Of a DNA stretch of 64,000 nt, positions 22,291 through 33,903 are shown piece after piece. Every line of letters starts with the position of its first letter. The first letter of the stretch is position 1. Source of the stretch: Ilyonectria destructans (lineage: Eukaryota; Ascomycota; Sordariomycetes; Hypocreales; Nectriaceae). Both the position numbers and the translations under genes were made by a program. The stretch is taken from the NCBI GenBank assembly GCA_020740775.1, contig JAHEWK010000024.1, forward strand, positions 620,001 to 684,000, read 5' to 3'. The notes under the pieces were generated by a model. The model was not told the DNA's origin. It ran no database searches and saw nothing but the letters and a program-made list of their open reading frames with translations.

Positions 22291-24164
22291 ATGTCTCCAA
22301 ACGGCGAGTCCCGTTGGGACGGAGATACTCCAGTACTCAATCAAGGCGAGTTGGAGATCAACGTTGACAATACTCTTGCGCCCAAAACTACAGAAAAAGG
22401 CTTCGCCAGCGACGAATCGATATCATATCTCTATCTTTCCTTCAGCAGCAACCTCCCGTCGCCTCCAACAGCCCAGGAAGCCGGTCTTCACGATAACGAA
22501 CAACTCCCGCCTTGCCCAGACTTGCGGGCTTATACCTCTCCCCTAACTTGGGCTCTGACCCGAAAAAACATCTTGCTCGCGCTCTCATGCGTCGCGACGT
22601 TCCTTACGGCGTATACTGCCGGCGCCTACTCGCCTCCCTCTGCCCTGATGGCAAATGATCTCAACACGAGTCACCTCGCCACTCTTGTCGGCATTACGAC
22701 GTTCTGTATGGGCTTTGCCATCGCTCCCATGGCCCTTGCTCCGATATCTGAGATTTTGGGGCGCTACCCAGTCTTTGTTCTTGCTGGCGTCGTATATGTC
22801 ATATTCCAGGCCGTTTGCCCTGTCATGACCTCCCTTGCTGGCATGCTGGTTGCCCGGTTCTTGGTTGGGGTTGGTGGCTCAGTGTTCAGCTCCATCATTG
22901 GCGGTGTTATCGCTGATTTATGGGACAAAGAAGAGAGGAATACCCCAATGGCAGTATTCAGTGGGGCTGTACTCGCAGGAACTGGAGCAGGGCCGCTGGT
23001 TTCCGCAGCCTTTGTGGACGGCATGAGCAATCCAACGCAAGCATGGAAGTGGGCTTTTTGGCACCAGGTAATCATGGACGGCGTTCTTCTTGTTGCCATC
23101 GTATTCTTCTTCCGCGAGACCCGAGGGTCAGTCTTGCTGTCGAGGAAAGCCAAAAGGCTGAATCAGTGGTACGAACAACTGGAGAGCGCGGGCGCCTACG
23201 GCGTCTGGGTAACGGAAGTTGAGGAAGATAACGCGGAATCATCATCGTCGACCATTAAAACCCTCCAGCCTGACCCCGCCGAATTTGAGTATAGCGCTGG
23301 TCAGGAACAAAGGCCGCAGCGTCGATTACGGCGCGTCAGATGGGTTGTCAAGGCGGATGAACAGCGGGCATCATTGGCCAAGATGATGTCGACATCGGTC
23401 CAACGCCCCTTCTATCTACTCTTCACTGAGCCTGTCGTTTTTTGCTTCTCGATCTGGGCAGCCTTCTCGTGGGGAGTCCTATACTTGTCTTTCGCCGTTG
23501 TTCCATACCTCTACGCAGACAACCTCGACATGTCCAGCCGTGTCTACACGGCTATGATTGCATCTGCTATTGTCGCAACAATCGTGGGCATCTTGCAAGA
23601 AAATCTGATAAAACATCCCCAATGGAGGAAGCAAGAAGAGGGAGACAAGCCCCAATCGGGATCCAGGTTTTGGGCATTCATGAGGAAGAACTTCCCTGCC
23701 GAAGCGCCAGAAGCAAGGCTTTATTTTGCATGCATTACATCGCTATTCCTCCCTGCAGGATTGTTCGGTGCATTTCTGGGTCCAGCCAGCTCTAGCCATT
23801 ACGCACAAGCCATCGGGATTGGATTCGCAACCTGGGGTATTTACTCAGTGTATCTCGCAACCTTCAACTACCTTGCAGACACATATCACCTCTATGCTTC
23901 ATCGGCTCTCGCCGCCCAGAGCTTCTGCCGCAACGTGTTGGGGGGTTCATTCCCAATCATCACTGGGCTCATGTTCGACAACCTCGGTCTGCGAAACGCG
24001 GGATGCCTCCTTGGCGGGATTGCTAGCGGACTGACACTCATTCCCTGGGTTTTGGTGTTTTTCGGAGAGAAGATTCGCTCCAGGAGCAAATTTGCTATTG
24101 TAAGATCCCAAATATCCCCGATCGGCGGTACAGAAGCTAACTTTGTGATAGTCTTTGCAATAAA
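22291..24164 (+). CDS. MFS transporter, DHA1 drug:H+ antiporter type
   Basis: Proton-coupled efflux carrier of the plasma membrane with 12 predicted membrane spans. The first exon is 22291..24099; a canonical intron (GTAAGA, branch GCTAAC, GTGATAG; 24100..24152) leaves a last exon of only TCT TTG CAA stop, so the spliced protein is 606 residues ending RSKFAISLQ. If unspliced it reads on 29 residues further. A cytosolic N-terminus of about 90 residues precedes the first span (ILLALSCVATFLTAYTAGAY). Motif A variant is PISEILGRYPVF after the second span; the DHA1 motif C-like segment is AVLAGTGAGPLVSAAF. A central cytosolic loop of about 90 residues is charged. It resembles the fluconazole/cycloheximide resistance branch (FLU1, CaMDR-like); the substrate cannot be inferred. 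Confidence 0.9.
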
Positions 24165-24502
24165 GTCTTGGATACTTTTCGCAGAATAACAGGGTGTACG
24201 AGCTAGCTTTTTCCTCAGTTTCTTCAAACTGGGGGTAGCTTTGACATACTAGACCTTCTAGGAAGAGCAAGAGTTAGCGAGTTCAAAATTATGAGTTATG
24301 AGGAAACCACATAGCGAGTTTTTTTACAGCAGGGACGGGATGTCTGTCCCAGCTAGATATATTGGGGAGTTTGATGGAGCGAACCACTTGGAGTAACGAC
24401 AGATGTTAACGCGTTTCCACGAAATGAGCGATTATGCTATTATCATACAAAAGAACACCGTATTTTCTAGCATGTCCAAAGATCATCGTTGATCAACCAT
24501 TG
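24165..24502. other. Convergent intergenic region
   Basis: 338 bp between the MFS gene and the unknown gene ending at 24503. Expected to contain 3' UTRs only. Confidence 0.5.
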
Positions 24503-26243
24503 CTACAACGTGGCGGAAATTTCTTTCGTCAAGCTTCGCTTCCTCTTAGCTTTTGCCTTTCCGTACACATCCAACAGTCTCATTATCCTCGTCTTCTCAA
24601 CTCCGACTTCTTCCAACACACCATTAGCCCGGCCTAATTCCTCTTGCGTCTGGGAATCCACGCTGGACTCAAATGACTGGCTTCTCATCCTCTGCAGCGC
24701 CCTCACGACTGGCGGGAGAGAGGGGGTTCCGGACGCGTCAATGACCGGTGGGGGCAACTGGACGCATCCCTCCCAAGCTGCCACGGCCGCGTTGGAACTC
24801 GTGGCCGCGACTGTATCATGGTCATCTAGCAGAAGAGATATGTTTCCCATGTCGATGTAGGATTTCTGGCCACTCAACCGTGGCCAGATGGTTGATGGGG
24901 CCACGCGGTAGCAATGTTGTCTCAAGTCCCTTGGCGCGGATGGAAACATGGCGTCTACAAACCGAGTTGCGTACTCTTCGCTGAAGCCGCAGATACGGAC
25001 GGAGTTGATGCGGCCGCGCAGTGCCAGGAGGCGGTCACATATGTCGAGATAGGAATCTGGGCAGTAGTAGACTTGGTGGCCCGGCAAGAAGGGGCTCGTT
25101 GGGTTCTTGTTGTCGGTTTGCCTCGGATCCGGCGTCTCCGTGCCGTCATTTACTTCGGTCGAGGAGTTTGCAACCTCATCCGAGTCGATATTCCAAAAGG
25201 GCCGGCGGCGGACTGGCGAAGAGCTGAGTGCCTTTTCGAATCCAGGTGAGTCCTGCCTCGTCCCTTCGAGACTGGAGGGTGGCTCGGATCTCTGGCTCAG
25301 TCGACTGTAATTGCTTGCTTCACTCGATCGCCCAGTAGCGGATTTAGTTGGCTGGTCTTGGTATCGTAGACCGTAGAACCTCCGGCATAGAAGAACCAAG
25401 CTGTCCAGGGGCCGTGTTTTCTTTCGGCAAAGTTGGTGTTCGACAAACTTATACAGCAGTGCGTCAATGTGTTCAACGCCAGGGAGTAGGCCAACGGCGT
25501 ATATCTCGGCACCACAGTCGAGGCGTGTCATGTCGATCTCGACGACGATTTCCTGGGCATATTTCCCGTATCTGTTCAGCCATGTCGTAGCAAGTGGGCT
25601 GACTCGGGGCCCCACGTAAGGCGAGAATGTGGCATGGAGCCTGACTTCAAGGAGAAAGGTAACGAGCAAATCTGCACGGAACCCAAATGACACTTCCAAG
25701 TAAGGGCCAAGAGGCAGCAGTGCTGAGCTTGGCGATTGGAGATCGTCGTTGCTCCAGCAATCCCGGTTAAAGGAACTCCGGTTGAGGCGGATGGGCTTCT
25801 CAGTGCGGTGTGGTGCCAGGACAAACTGGCAGATCCGCATGCGAACGCTGCCAGGGAGGCGGAAATACCCAGAACTTGGTCTTTCGTGGCCATGATCCTT
25901 GAAAAACTGCTGGATGGCGTCCGGGAACCGAGCGTCGTTGTTCGTCGTGTTCTGGTCTCCCGTGTGCTTGTGGTACACAGCGTCAAATGTGCGATCCCAA
26001 GCGGGGAGGCCTTGTCGGTGAGGAGTCACGTCGGTATTTCTGAGCGAAGTGATGGAGTCTTGGTCGAGCTTTTCGTGTGTTCCTTCAGGGAACGGCGACG
26101 AGAGAGATCTCTGGAAGGCGGAATTGCTTCGAGCTCGCCCCTTTGCCAGCGGCACTTTGCACCTCGTTAGCGAACATAAACCAGAGAGCTTCGGGGTAAG
26201 AGTCCATCGTAAAGATGGACAGAAAACTGGAATTCTTACTCAT
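24503..26243 (-). CDS. Conserved-looking unknown protein with a 4-nt first coding exon
   Basis: Not recognised beyond fungal hypothetical. The long frame starts with GTG, not ATG, at its first in-frame candidate (26155). A canonical intron (GTAAGA at 26239, branch GCTAAC, acceptor CAAAG at 26155) links it to an upstream ATGA, giving exons 26240..26243 and 24503..26154 and a 551-residue protein beginning MMPLAKGRAR. The middle part (residues about 95-280) looks globular: RLPGSVRMRICQFVLAP resembles the short conserved segment seen at the start of many fungal F-box-like/2EXR proteins, followed by LEVSFGFRADLLVTFLLEVRL. The rest is Ser/Pro-rich and probably disordered. There is no membrane segment. 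The gene call is solid, the start is inferred, and the function is unknown. Confidence 0.72.
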
Positions 26244-27005
26244 CTCGACTCCTGACGACGGGTCCTGCAGCTTTTGTTGTGGCGAAATGGCATTGTTATG
26301 ACAAAGCTGGTCGCGAAATGAATGGTGGTAAAGAAGTACGATAGGATGATGTAAGGAACAGTGAATCATCCTCTGCCAAGATGGGGCATGCTCTCAACTT
26401 CCTGCTTGTTTACTTTTGCGTCAACACTTGCCGCTTTGTTTGCCTCGTTTCCTCCTTTGGCTAACGGATCCTTTGTCTGTTTGCCCGTCACGCTCAGGAT
26501 AGATAGTTACGGCACTAGTAGGCAATCCAACGCATCGCCCTTATTCAACTACAAAATACCGCGGCGTAGTAAATCAGAATAAGTAGATTTCATACTTTCT
26601 CCGTGATTTGACATATCAGGTATGCAAGTCTAGCTAAAATTAATACATCACTTCACAGATAGTTCCAAGTCAAAATTGCCTGAAAAATAGTGGACAAAAA
26701 CATTGCCTTGTATTGGGGTATCACTGAATATTTCAGTATCTACAGACATCTAGTCCCTCACACTCCCGCTTAAGAGAACGTGGGGTTCAAGTTCGAATAC
26801 AATTCCAGGGCCTGACTGTTGCCATTCCATGGTGGCTCTACAGGGAGCCGCCTGAGAAGGCCCTGCGTTTTCTCCTCCTCCTTTTAACCGCCGCTATCAA
26901 CTGCGCGGAGCTCCTTGGATCCGCGGTCGGTCGTCGGTCGGCGAGATGGGGCATTGCCGGTGTAATGTGTGCTTTTCTGGTGTATTTCTGGCCTTTGGTT
27001 CTATC
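26244..27005. other. Intergenic region
   Basis: 762 bp between two minus-strand genes: promoter of the unknown gene and 3' flank of the PBDC1-like gene. Somewhat AT-rich around 26570-26700. Nothing recognised. Confidence 0.5.
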
Positions 27006-27750
27006 TTACTTGGCCTTGGCCTTGGCCTTCTCAGCCTGAGCCTGCTCGTAGATCCAATCATTCAAGCCGTTGCGGTTTCTGTGGCGTAGCCGTTAGAACA
27101 AAGTAGCTCCCAACTCGTGTGGAAAGTAGTCTTACCGGGCAATCTCAACAGCGTAGAACTGCATACGCGGCACTGCAGACATTGTCAGCGGGTTTGACCA
27201 ATGCATTTCAGTTTCGATTTACATACCGAAAACAGTGGTGTTCTCCTCGTACTCGGCCTTGGCGTCGTTGCGAACCATGGTACCGAAATTGTAGTCGTCA
27301 ACCTTCTTCTCGTAGGCCATCAGGAACTTGCGCCACCTGTCCTTGCCCTGCTTGCTCTTCATCTCGTCCTCGTTGATGGTGGCGGCAGCGTCGAATTCGG
27401 GGAAGTCGGCCTTAAGGTGCTCGTAGATTTCGTCGTCGATCTTGGTCAGGCGGAGGGTCGAGCCCTTGACCATCTCGAGGATGGACCAGTAGGTCTGCAT
27501 GTGCTGGACGACTGAGGACACAATGTTAGTGCGAGGAAGTCTTTTGACATTGCTGAATGCATAGATACGCACCCTTTACAGCAAACTGCTTTTCGATCTG
27601 GCGGGACGAGGGTTAGCTAACAGTCTTGGTGACTCTGGCATTTCGGGCCTGCAATGAGGTGGGGCAACTCACATCCTCGTTGTTCTCGGCGTTCTCGGCG
27701 TCAAAGTTCTTGGGGATGGGCCCGCCGGCCATGCTATCAAGGGGATCCAT
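27006..27750 (-). CDS. PBDC1 / yeast Ypl225w (Chp1) homologue, eEF1A-folding chaperone family
   Basis: Five exons (in order of transcription 27673..27750, 27573..27597, 27227..27511, 27136..27172, 27006..27078) give 165 residues. All junctions are GT..AG and keep one frame; exon 2 is 25 nt and exon 4 is 37 nt. The body matches the polysaccharide biosynthesis domain-containing 1 family: AVKVVQHMQTYWSILEMVKG, LTKIDDEIYEHLKADFPEFD, GKDRWRKFLMAYEKKVDDYN and FGTMVRNDAKAEYEENT. The family name is historical. The yeast member was shown to be a chaperone that binds the nascent GTP-binding domain of translation factor eEF1A. The conserved C-terminal block is followed by an Ala/Lys tail. Assignment to the family is confident; the chaperone role here is by homology. 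Confidence 0.93.
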
Positions 27751-28953
27751 TTTGGCTAAAAGTGTTGTCGAATTTATTCGGTCGTGTCGAATCGCAAAGT
27801 TGTGGTGTTGTTGGTGTTGACAAAAACCTTGAACGTGGGGCAGTTGGGTGTGAATCAAGCCGATGGAGGGGCAATGGAGAAAAGTGGGAGGATGATATCA
27901 GCGCATAGTGCATGCGCCTGTTAGCACTGTAGAATACGCACTGTGGTTCTAGTTCCTGCTCGAAGTTGGTGGATGCTTCAGGCATTAACACTAACACATA
28001 ACATCACAATAGTCAGCGAACGAGGACAGGAACTTCGAGAAACTCCATTTCAGGGCGGGCGGAAAATACTGGAAGTCACATGATGGAATTACACCATGGG
28101 TGTAAACTCAGTCAGGATAGAACCCAGCAGACAGGACATTCTCATGACTCATTTCATCTACTTGCTGATCAATCAGAAGAGCCTTTATATTCATTGGTTT
28201 AAAGATAGGACAATGATGTTGCTTCAGAAATTGCCAGTCAGCCAGGACATTGCTCTTCAGACTATCATAATCCACCCACATCCTGGGAGCGTCTCATGAT
28301 TCCCCTTGTCTTCGTACTTCTGCTCCGCCTTCTACTCCTCCGACACTTCTTCTGCTTTCGCCAGTCTGGTCTCTTCAGGGAAATTTTTGTCGTAGACTGA
28401 ACTAGCACAATTGCCCAAATCAGCGGACAAATTTCAGTGACCCCTCAAGGAAGCAGAAAAAGTTGGGGTTGGGATGAGACGTGGTTTCCATAGTTTCTGA
28501 TACATTGCTAGTGTTTTCTGGGGTGAGTATATGGTCTCCGGGGCAGTAAAGCCTGTACAGTATTTAATAATGAACGAATTTCAACATTTTTTACACTCTG
28601 TACCTACCGTGGGGGTCGAGAAAGAAGGTAAAAGAAGACAAGGTGAGATATTCGGACGATTTAAATGGCTCGAACCAACGCTGGTGATAACCTAGTACTG
28701 CCGAGAGAAGCCTAGACTCCACATAGAGGAAGTGGCCACAGTGAGAGCTTATCCAGTGTAAGTGTTCGTGTGAGAATCAGCATATCACGGACCTGTCTCT
28801 GTTTACTTGTATCTTATGTTCTGTATATATGTTTTGTACATATGCTTCCCAAACCCTTGCGCCAGTTTCGGTTAACCAATCGATGCCTCATATGCCACAA
28901 ACGCTGATGAGAAATAAATGCAAACCCCAATTTCAGCCACCCTCACCTCTACG
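27751..28953. other. 1.2 kb region with no supported gene
   Basis: Promoter of the PBDC1-like gene at the left; the right end is the 3' flank of the second MFS gene. AT-rich patches near 28560-28660. No frame or RNA recognised. Confidence 0.5.
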
Positions 28954-31040
28954 CTACAGGTCCTTGATCTCAAACCTTTTCCTCAGATACTCGCCATACT
29001 TCATGAAAAGCCACGGAGCTGGTAGGAGCGCGGCTGCAACGAAGCCAAGCAAGCTATTGCCCCAGCCCATGCCGAGTTTATCGTACATGGGAAGACCGGC
29101 CAGGGGCAATAGAGCACCCGCGATAGACCTCATTACGGCGTTGGCGGCCAGGGCGGAAGCGGCGTATACGGTAAAGCTGTCTACGAGGTACATCTGGAGC
29201 GACTGTTTTTGGGCAGTTAGCGGTGTTAATTTTCGACCAAGGGCAGAGGGTAAGAACAAACCATAAAGATGATGAGGTTTCCAATACCCATAATAGCAGT
29301 TCCGATGATGGGCGCAATCCAATGAACCTTATACTCAGCCGTCCAGCCGTAGATGAACAATCCCGCGGGGAGCAACACGGCACCAATCCTTAGCGGCGGC
29401 AGTCTATACTCGGGCTTCATTCCACTGATGGTCGAGGCCGTGTCATCATCTCGAGCACCACCAGCCTCTCCACCATCGACCTGTGAAGCTTCGGCGGCGC
29501 GTTCCTTGTCCCGTGCAGCCATTTTCTTGATATGTCGGTCGCTGGACACGGAGAAGTATGCAACGCCAATCATGCTTCCAACACCAAGGCCAAGAAATGT
29601 GAGGCCGGCGTTTATCGTGCTAAAGCCATATATGCGCATGAACAAGGGTGTGAGGCTAGTGAACATGAGATAGAGGTAAGCGTAGGCAAGGCCGACGTAG
29701 AGTCCGCAGATGATACAGATGGGGGAGAAGAGGAGCATCTTAAAGGGACGAAGGATTCCGCGCTTGAAATAGTCGGCCGGACTTAAGCCAGCATCAAGTT
29801 TCGAACGCAGGCGAGGGTTGCCCGTCTCCTTCTGGAGCTTCTCAGTCTTCCTCTTTAGGATCACGGGGGCGTACGTCTCGCCAGAGAAGATCAAGAAGAT
29901 GGCCGAGAGTGTCCCGGATATGATGGTGAGGATCCAAAAGACCCAGCGCCAGCCAAGGGCGTCTGACACAATTCCGCCAACAACTGGGCCGATGATGGGG
30001 CCGAGGAGAGGACCAATGGCGAAACTAGCCATGGCAGCACCGCGCTTCTCCTGGACGATCATGTCGGCAATGGTTCCTCCGCCATTGGTGATGGGAGCAG
30101 ACCCGAAGATGCCACTAAGGAAGCGAAAGGCGATGAGGGAGTCAAGCGTGGGCGCTTTGGCACAGGCGATGAGGAAGACTTTGAAAATTGGAGGTTGGTA
30201 AGACTGTTGATAAATGGGGAGTTTGATTACCGTAAAGCGACTTACCAATGAACCCAACATTGCAACCATGATAGACAGGGATACGGCCATACAACTCAGA
30301 CAAAGGAGCAAAGATCATAGGTCCAGCCGCGAAGCCTAAGACGTAGACGGAGACGCAGAAGGAGGCGAGCTCGGTGCTCTTGCTCTCAAATTCGACCATT
30401 AGTTCTGGAACGCCAGGGGCGAACATAGCTGCGGGCAGTGTAAATCAGCATGCGAGCTCATATGATGGCCATGTTTATCGCATGAACAACCTGGGAAAAT
30501 TCGATCAAGGAGCGAACCAAACTTACACGACGCGAGGGGCGTGACAAAAGTCAACGCGCTGACAAGGACACAATTGAGAACCTTTCTCCAGCGAGCCCAG
30601 TTGTAGGGGTTTTCAGGGTCGCTGTCACTTTCCCACCAAACAATCTCGTTTTCGCTGCTGGAAGTCACTTCTCCGTCGTCTTCCTCATCCTCTTCTTTGT
30701 CGTCGTCCTCGTCATCTTTATTCCCATCTCTAGAGACTCGTTTCTCAAGATCTTGGTGTTCTTCACTTTTTCTCTTTTCCAAATCCCCGCGCAGTCGGTC
30801 GTGGTCACCGGCGACACTGCTGCTCCTCCTTGCCCGTCGACTGCTGACAATACTCGCTCGACGCTTGCGTTCTTCGGTCTCAGTCAGAATGAACCCGATG
30901 TTACTGGGAATGTCGGCGTCGTGTCCTTCGTCAATGGCCTCGCGTGTTTTTTCCTCCCGGGTAGGCTCTCGCCTTAAGCCGAGAGATGTAGTTGCGGGTT
31001 CCTCGTGTTGATCGGATGAGTTGGCTGGATGGTTAACCAT
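28954..31040 (-). CDS. MFS transporter, DHA1 type, with long acidic N-terminus
   Basis: Four exons (30527..31040, 30246..30428, 29262..30178, 28954..29202) give 620 residues. Introns are 98, 67 and 59 nt, all GT..AG and frame-preserving. About 150 residues of charged sequence (runs of [14 protein letters not shown], Arg/Ser stretch before it) precede the membrane domain. The entry motif [15 protein letters not shown] is typical of fungal DHA1 carriers, motif A appears as [12 protein letters not shown], and [20 protein letters not shown] is the motif C region in span 5. The central loop lies between spans 6 and 7, and a second loop of about 60 residues is rich in Asp and Lys. It belongs with polyamine/drug exporters of the Tpo/Cyh class; the substrate is unknown. 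It is followed on the same strand by no gene; upstream lies the Zn2Cys6 gene in the same orientation. Confidence 0.92.
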
Positions 31041-32868
31041 TGTGGTCGTAGGAGTCGTCTATCCTATCATTGAAAATGTATGAATTAGCTCCACGGTCAT
31101 TACTAACACTATCTCTGTGAATTGAATGCGCATAAGAAGTCATTGTCATAGATGTTTTGAGAACGCGTAAGTTACTTGTACTTGAAGGATGATCAAGTTC
31201 GACAACTCATCAATCAACCAACTACCATAACTTCCGGTTCCGAGATTGTCCAAGGAGGATGCGGTGGGTACGTACCGTCACGGGAAAAGCTTCCCGGTTA
31301 AGCTTGACTCAGTTCGGAGTTCCCCAGAGAGTAGCTCAGTTCTAGCGAGCCAACAGTGGGCAACGGGCCCAAATATGGTGGGGAGAAGCCCTGCAGAGTA
31401 GCCGCTTACAGCGGGTCTGGGGATGTGATCCACTGAATCATCCACTGATCGCCACTAGAAATTTCCACTGAGCAGTGGGGAAGCTCCAGTCAGTTGAGGC
31501 CAAGAAATTGGGGGTGGTCTGACAACAAAAGAAACACCAAGGAAGACAAGAAGAAGAGGCCAGAGAGGAGAAGACAGATGAGAATAAAGAAATGGTTGAT
31601 TCGAGCCCGAATCATATGTCAGGGCCTTGGCAAAGCTTTTGGGATGACTTACGTACAACCACGGCACGGCCTGGCAGAGTTGGTTGCCTTTTTTGTAACC
31701 GTTTGGCATGAAAGTGAGGTCAGTCTTGGTAGGTGAGCGGGAACGGACGGTCGAAGCGTTTGTCCGACAGGTCGGAAGATAGTTGATGCAACAACAAGGG
31801 GAAGATGGAATGAGGGTAATGCAAAGATGACGAGACAAAGAAACGAGAGGGAAGAGGAGGCGATGAGGAGAAAGAGTGAGACTGAGGGAAATGAAAATTA
31901 TTGCCGTTCGTAGCCCAGGCAGTTCGTCGTCTCGTCCGATTAGATCCTCCCAGTACCACGGGTGTCCCAATCTCCGCCACCCCTGCTCTTCGCTTCGGAT
32001 CCGTTGTTCCCCAGCCTTGGGTCCATGTCTCTCTGCAACAGTCGTTATGTACGTAGTATTGTTCATAAGCCCTTCGGGCTTTTAGACGACTCCGAACAAG
32101 CTTGCCTTGATTTGGCTTGCTTGAGGACGGCAGACGCACCTCATTCACGTGTACCCGAAGAGCCCCAGGGCTGCCCCGGTTCCAAGAATCCAACCAGAAC
32201 CAAAGGTGCTCGAGTCCATCTGGCCTGATTGGTCTCTAGTACGCTCCACCATGTGGTTCAATCGCTTCATGGAGGGTCGGTACGCGTCCAGGACCATCGG
32301 AGTGGGCGTCTGATGGAGCCCTGGGGTCGTATGGGCGAACAAGGAGTCGAGGACCCCGGTCTCCGCGATTTCAGGCCGTTGGGTCTTCTCGGCCGACCGA
32401 CTCCTCAACGCCGGTCACCATTCCCCGCTAATGTCCATGGCGCGGAAGTCGGCACGCACCCCCTTCACGACTTCTGTGCTTGTTTGCCCGACCTACCCCA
32501 ATTGAGCTCTGGTCGTGCGGTAGGATCTGGGCCGTTGTTTGAGTGCTAGCAGTTCAGGATAAATGGCTGATCAACATGGAGCTGACCAAGCAATGGGACG
32601 GCAGGTTACCAAGATTGGCGAGGATGGTGGCGTGCCCCTGTCAGTCATTGTTTGGCGCTCGATACGTCCTCATTTCCGTACTGTGTACTTAAGTACGTAG
32701 TTTATGCCAATGTTGTTTGCAGTAGGGCCGTCTTTAGGTCTGGGGTCCCTCTGGCCTATCTGGGTTACTTCAACAGATGAGTTGGTGTGCCTCTTTTGAC
32801 GTCAATTTGCCGAGGAATAGCCCAGGGTCGTAGACACAGCATAGCATGTCGCGAAGACCTTGATCAAC
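31041..32868. other. 1.8 kb region upstream of the second MFS gene
   Basis: Probable promoter and leader of the MFS gene plus 3' flank of the Zn2Cys6 gene. A 203-codon minus-strand frame at 31455-32066 reads as Ser/Pro/Leu-rich translation of CT-rich leader DNA and is not annotated. Confidence 0.5.
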
Positions 32869-33903
32869 TCATCCTAGGATCCCAGAACTAAACACTTTTG
32901 TCCTGAGTCCCTTCATGTCGGCAAGTGTGCCCACCGAACGTAGCGCGAGGGCCTCGCATTGTAAGCTAAGCGCACGAGACTCCAGCGAAGTCTCACCGGC
33001 GGCAGATATAATCAATTCAGACATCTCTTGACGTCTCGCTTCCAATGAAGAATGAAGCTCCACCAACATTGCAATCATTATGGAGGCGGCAGAGTCTCTG
33101 GGTGCCACAAATGAGCCGATCCGAATCTCGGGGATATCAAAATTGGGCTCGCTGTCTTTGGGCAAAGTCAAGAAGACGTGGGCGCAGACTCTTGAATGAT
33201 CCATGAGGTTGTCAAAGATATCGAGCAACCGCAGGTGGCAGGCGATTAGGAGGTTCAGGAGAGAGTGGTCCAGGATGGGTGGCGACCTGGGCCGGAGGGA
33301 CTGGCGCAGATGATGCATGCAGTCGGAGATGGTGCACAGGTTGTCTTCTGGAGGCCGGTTGACATGGCGGTGCGCTTTCTTGAGGACTGGAGGATAGAGC
33401 AGTGCCAACTGCTGCCCTTGCTGGAGCAAGAGCTCAATGGTCGACTGCATATCGAATCTTGCAGTGGCAGATTGCGAAATTTGCTTTACCATTTCAACGG
33501 ACATGTGTCTGTGGATGGAAGACAATGGGAAATCGCTGTGGACGCGATCTAGCGAAACCATGAGGTTGGCCAGCTCGGAGGTGTTGCTCAAGGAGGGTGT
33601 GTCGGCGTTGTCGCTGACAGGTGGCGTGGTGACGAATGGATTAGTGCTTTGGACTGCGTCGCCATTGGGACTATTATTGCAGACTTGGTCGAATTCCAAC
33701 AGAGAAGACCAGTCGAAGGCAGCCAAGTCGGGCTGTTGGCCGCCCCCTACAGTCCCATTTCGCAGAAGTGATCTGGTTGGAGGACTGAAGATGCAGGGAA
33801 CAGCGGCTTTTGCGCAGCGGCTACAGATGAGGGAGCCAGGTTGTTTTGGACATCGTAGCTTCTTGTCGTGACAACGGTCGCAGGCTTGGCGAAGGTCAGC
33901 CAT
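32869..33903 (-). CDS. Zn2Cys6 transcription factor
   Basis: Single exon of 344 residues, ATG at 33903. The Zn(II)2Cys6 binuclear cluster starts at residue 8: cysteines at 8, 11, 18, 27, 30 and 37 (CDRCHDKKLRC, then CSRCAKAAVPC), with the basic KKLR between Cys2 and Cys3. The rest is an alpha-helical region (LLIACHLRLLDIFDNLM; IMIAMLVELHSSLEARR) like that of short cluster-specific regulators of the AflR/GliZ size class, without the large fungal-specific MHR domain. PEIRIGSF followed by helices is a block I associate with regulators of secondary-metabolite clusters, which is an inference. It lies upstream of and in line with an MFS gene, separated by 1.8 kb. Opposite, and divergent, is the IKS1-like kinase. 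Confidence 0.9.
   Translation of the reverse strand: MADLRQACDRCHDKKLRCPKQPGSLICSRCAKAAVPCIFSPPTRSLLRNGTVGGGQQPDLAAFDWSSLLEFDQVCNNSPNGDAVQSTNPFVTTPPVSDNADTPSLSNTSELANLMVSLDRVHSDFPLSSIHRHMSVEMVKQISQSATARFDMQSTIELLLQQGQQLALLYPPVLKKAHRHVNRPPEDNLCTISDCMHHLRQSLRPRSPPILDHSLLNLLIACHLRLLDIFDNLMDHSRVCAHVFLTLPKDSEPNFDIPEIRIGSFVAPRDSAASIMIAMLVELHSSLEARRQEMSELIISAAGETSLESRALSLQCEALALRSVGTLADMKGLRTKVFSSGILG

Noticed and set aside
28655..28705. GGTTCGAGCC on the minus strand resembling a tRNA B box
   Set aside because: Flanking bases do not form a T stem or a cloverleaf, and no matching A box was found.
31455..32066. 203-codon minus-strand frame upstream of the second MFS gene
   Set aside because: Ser/Pro/Leu-rich translation of CT-rich leader DNA, with no domain or splice signals.
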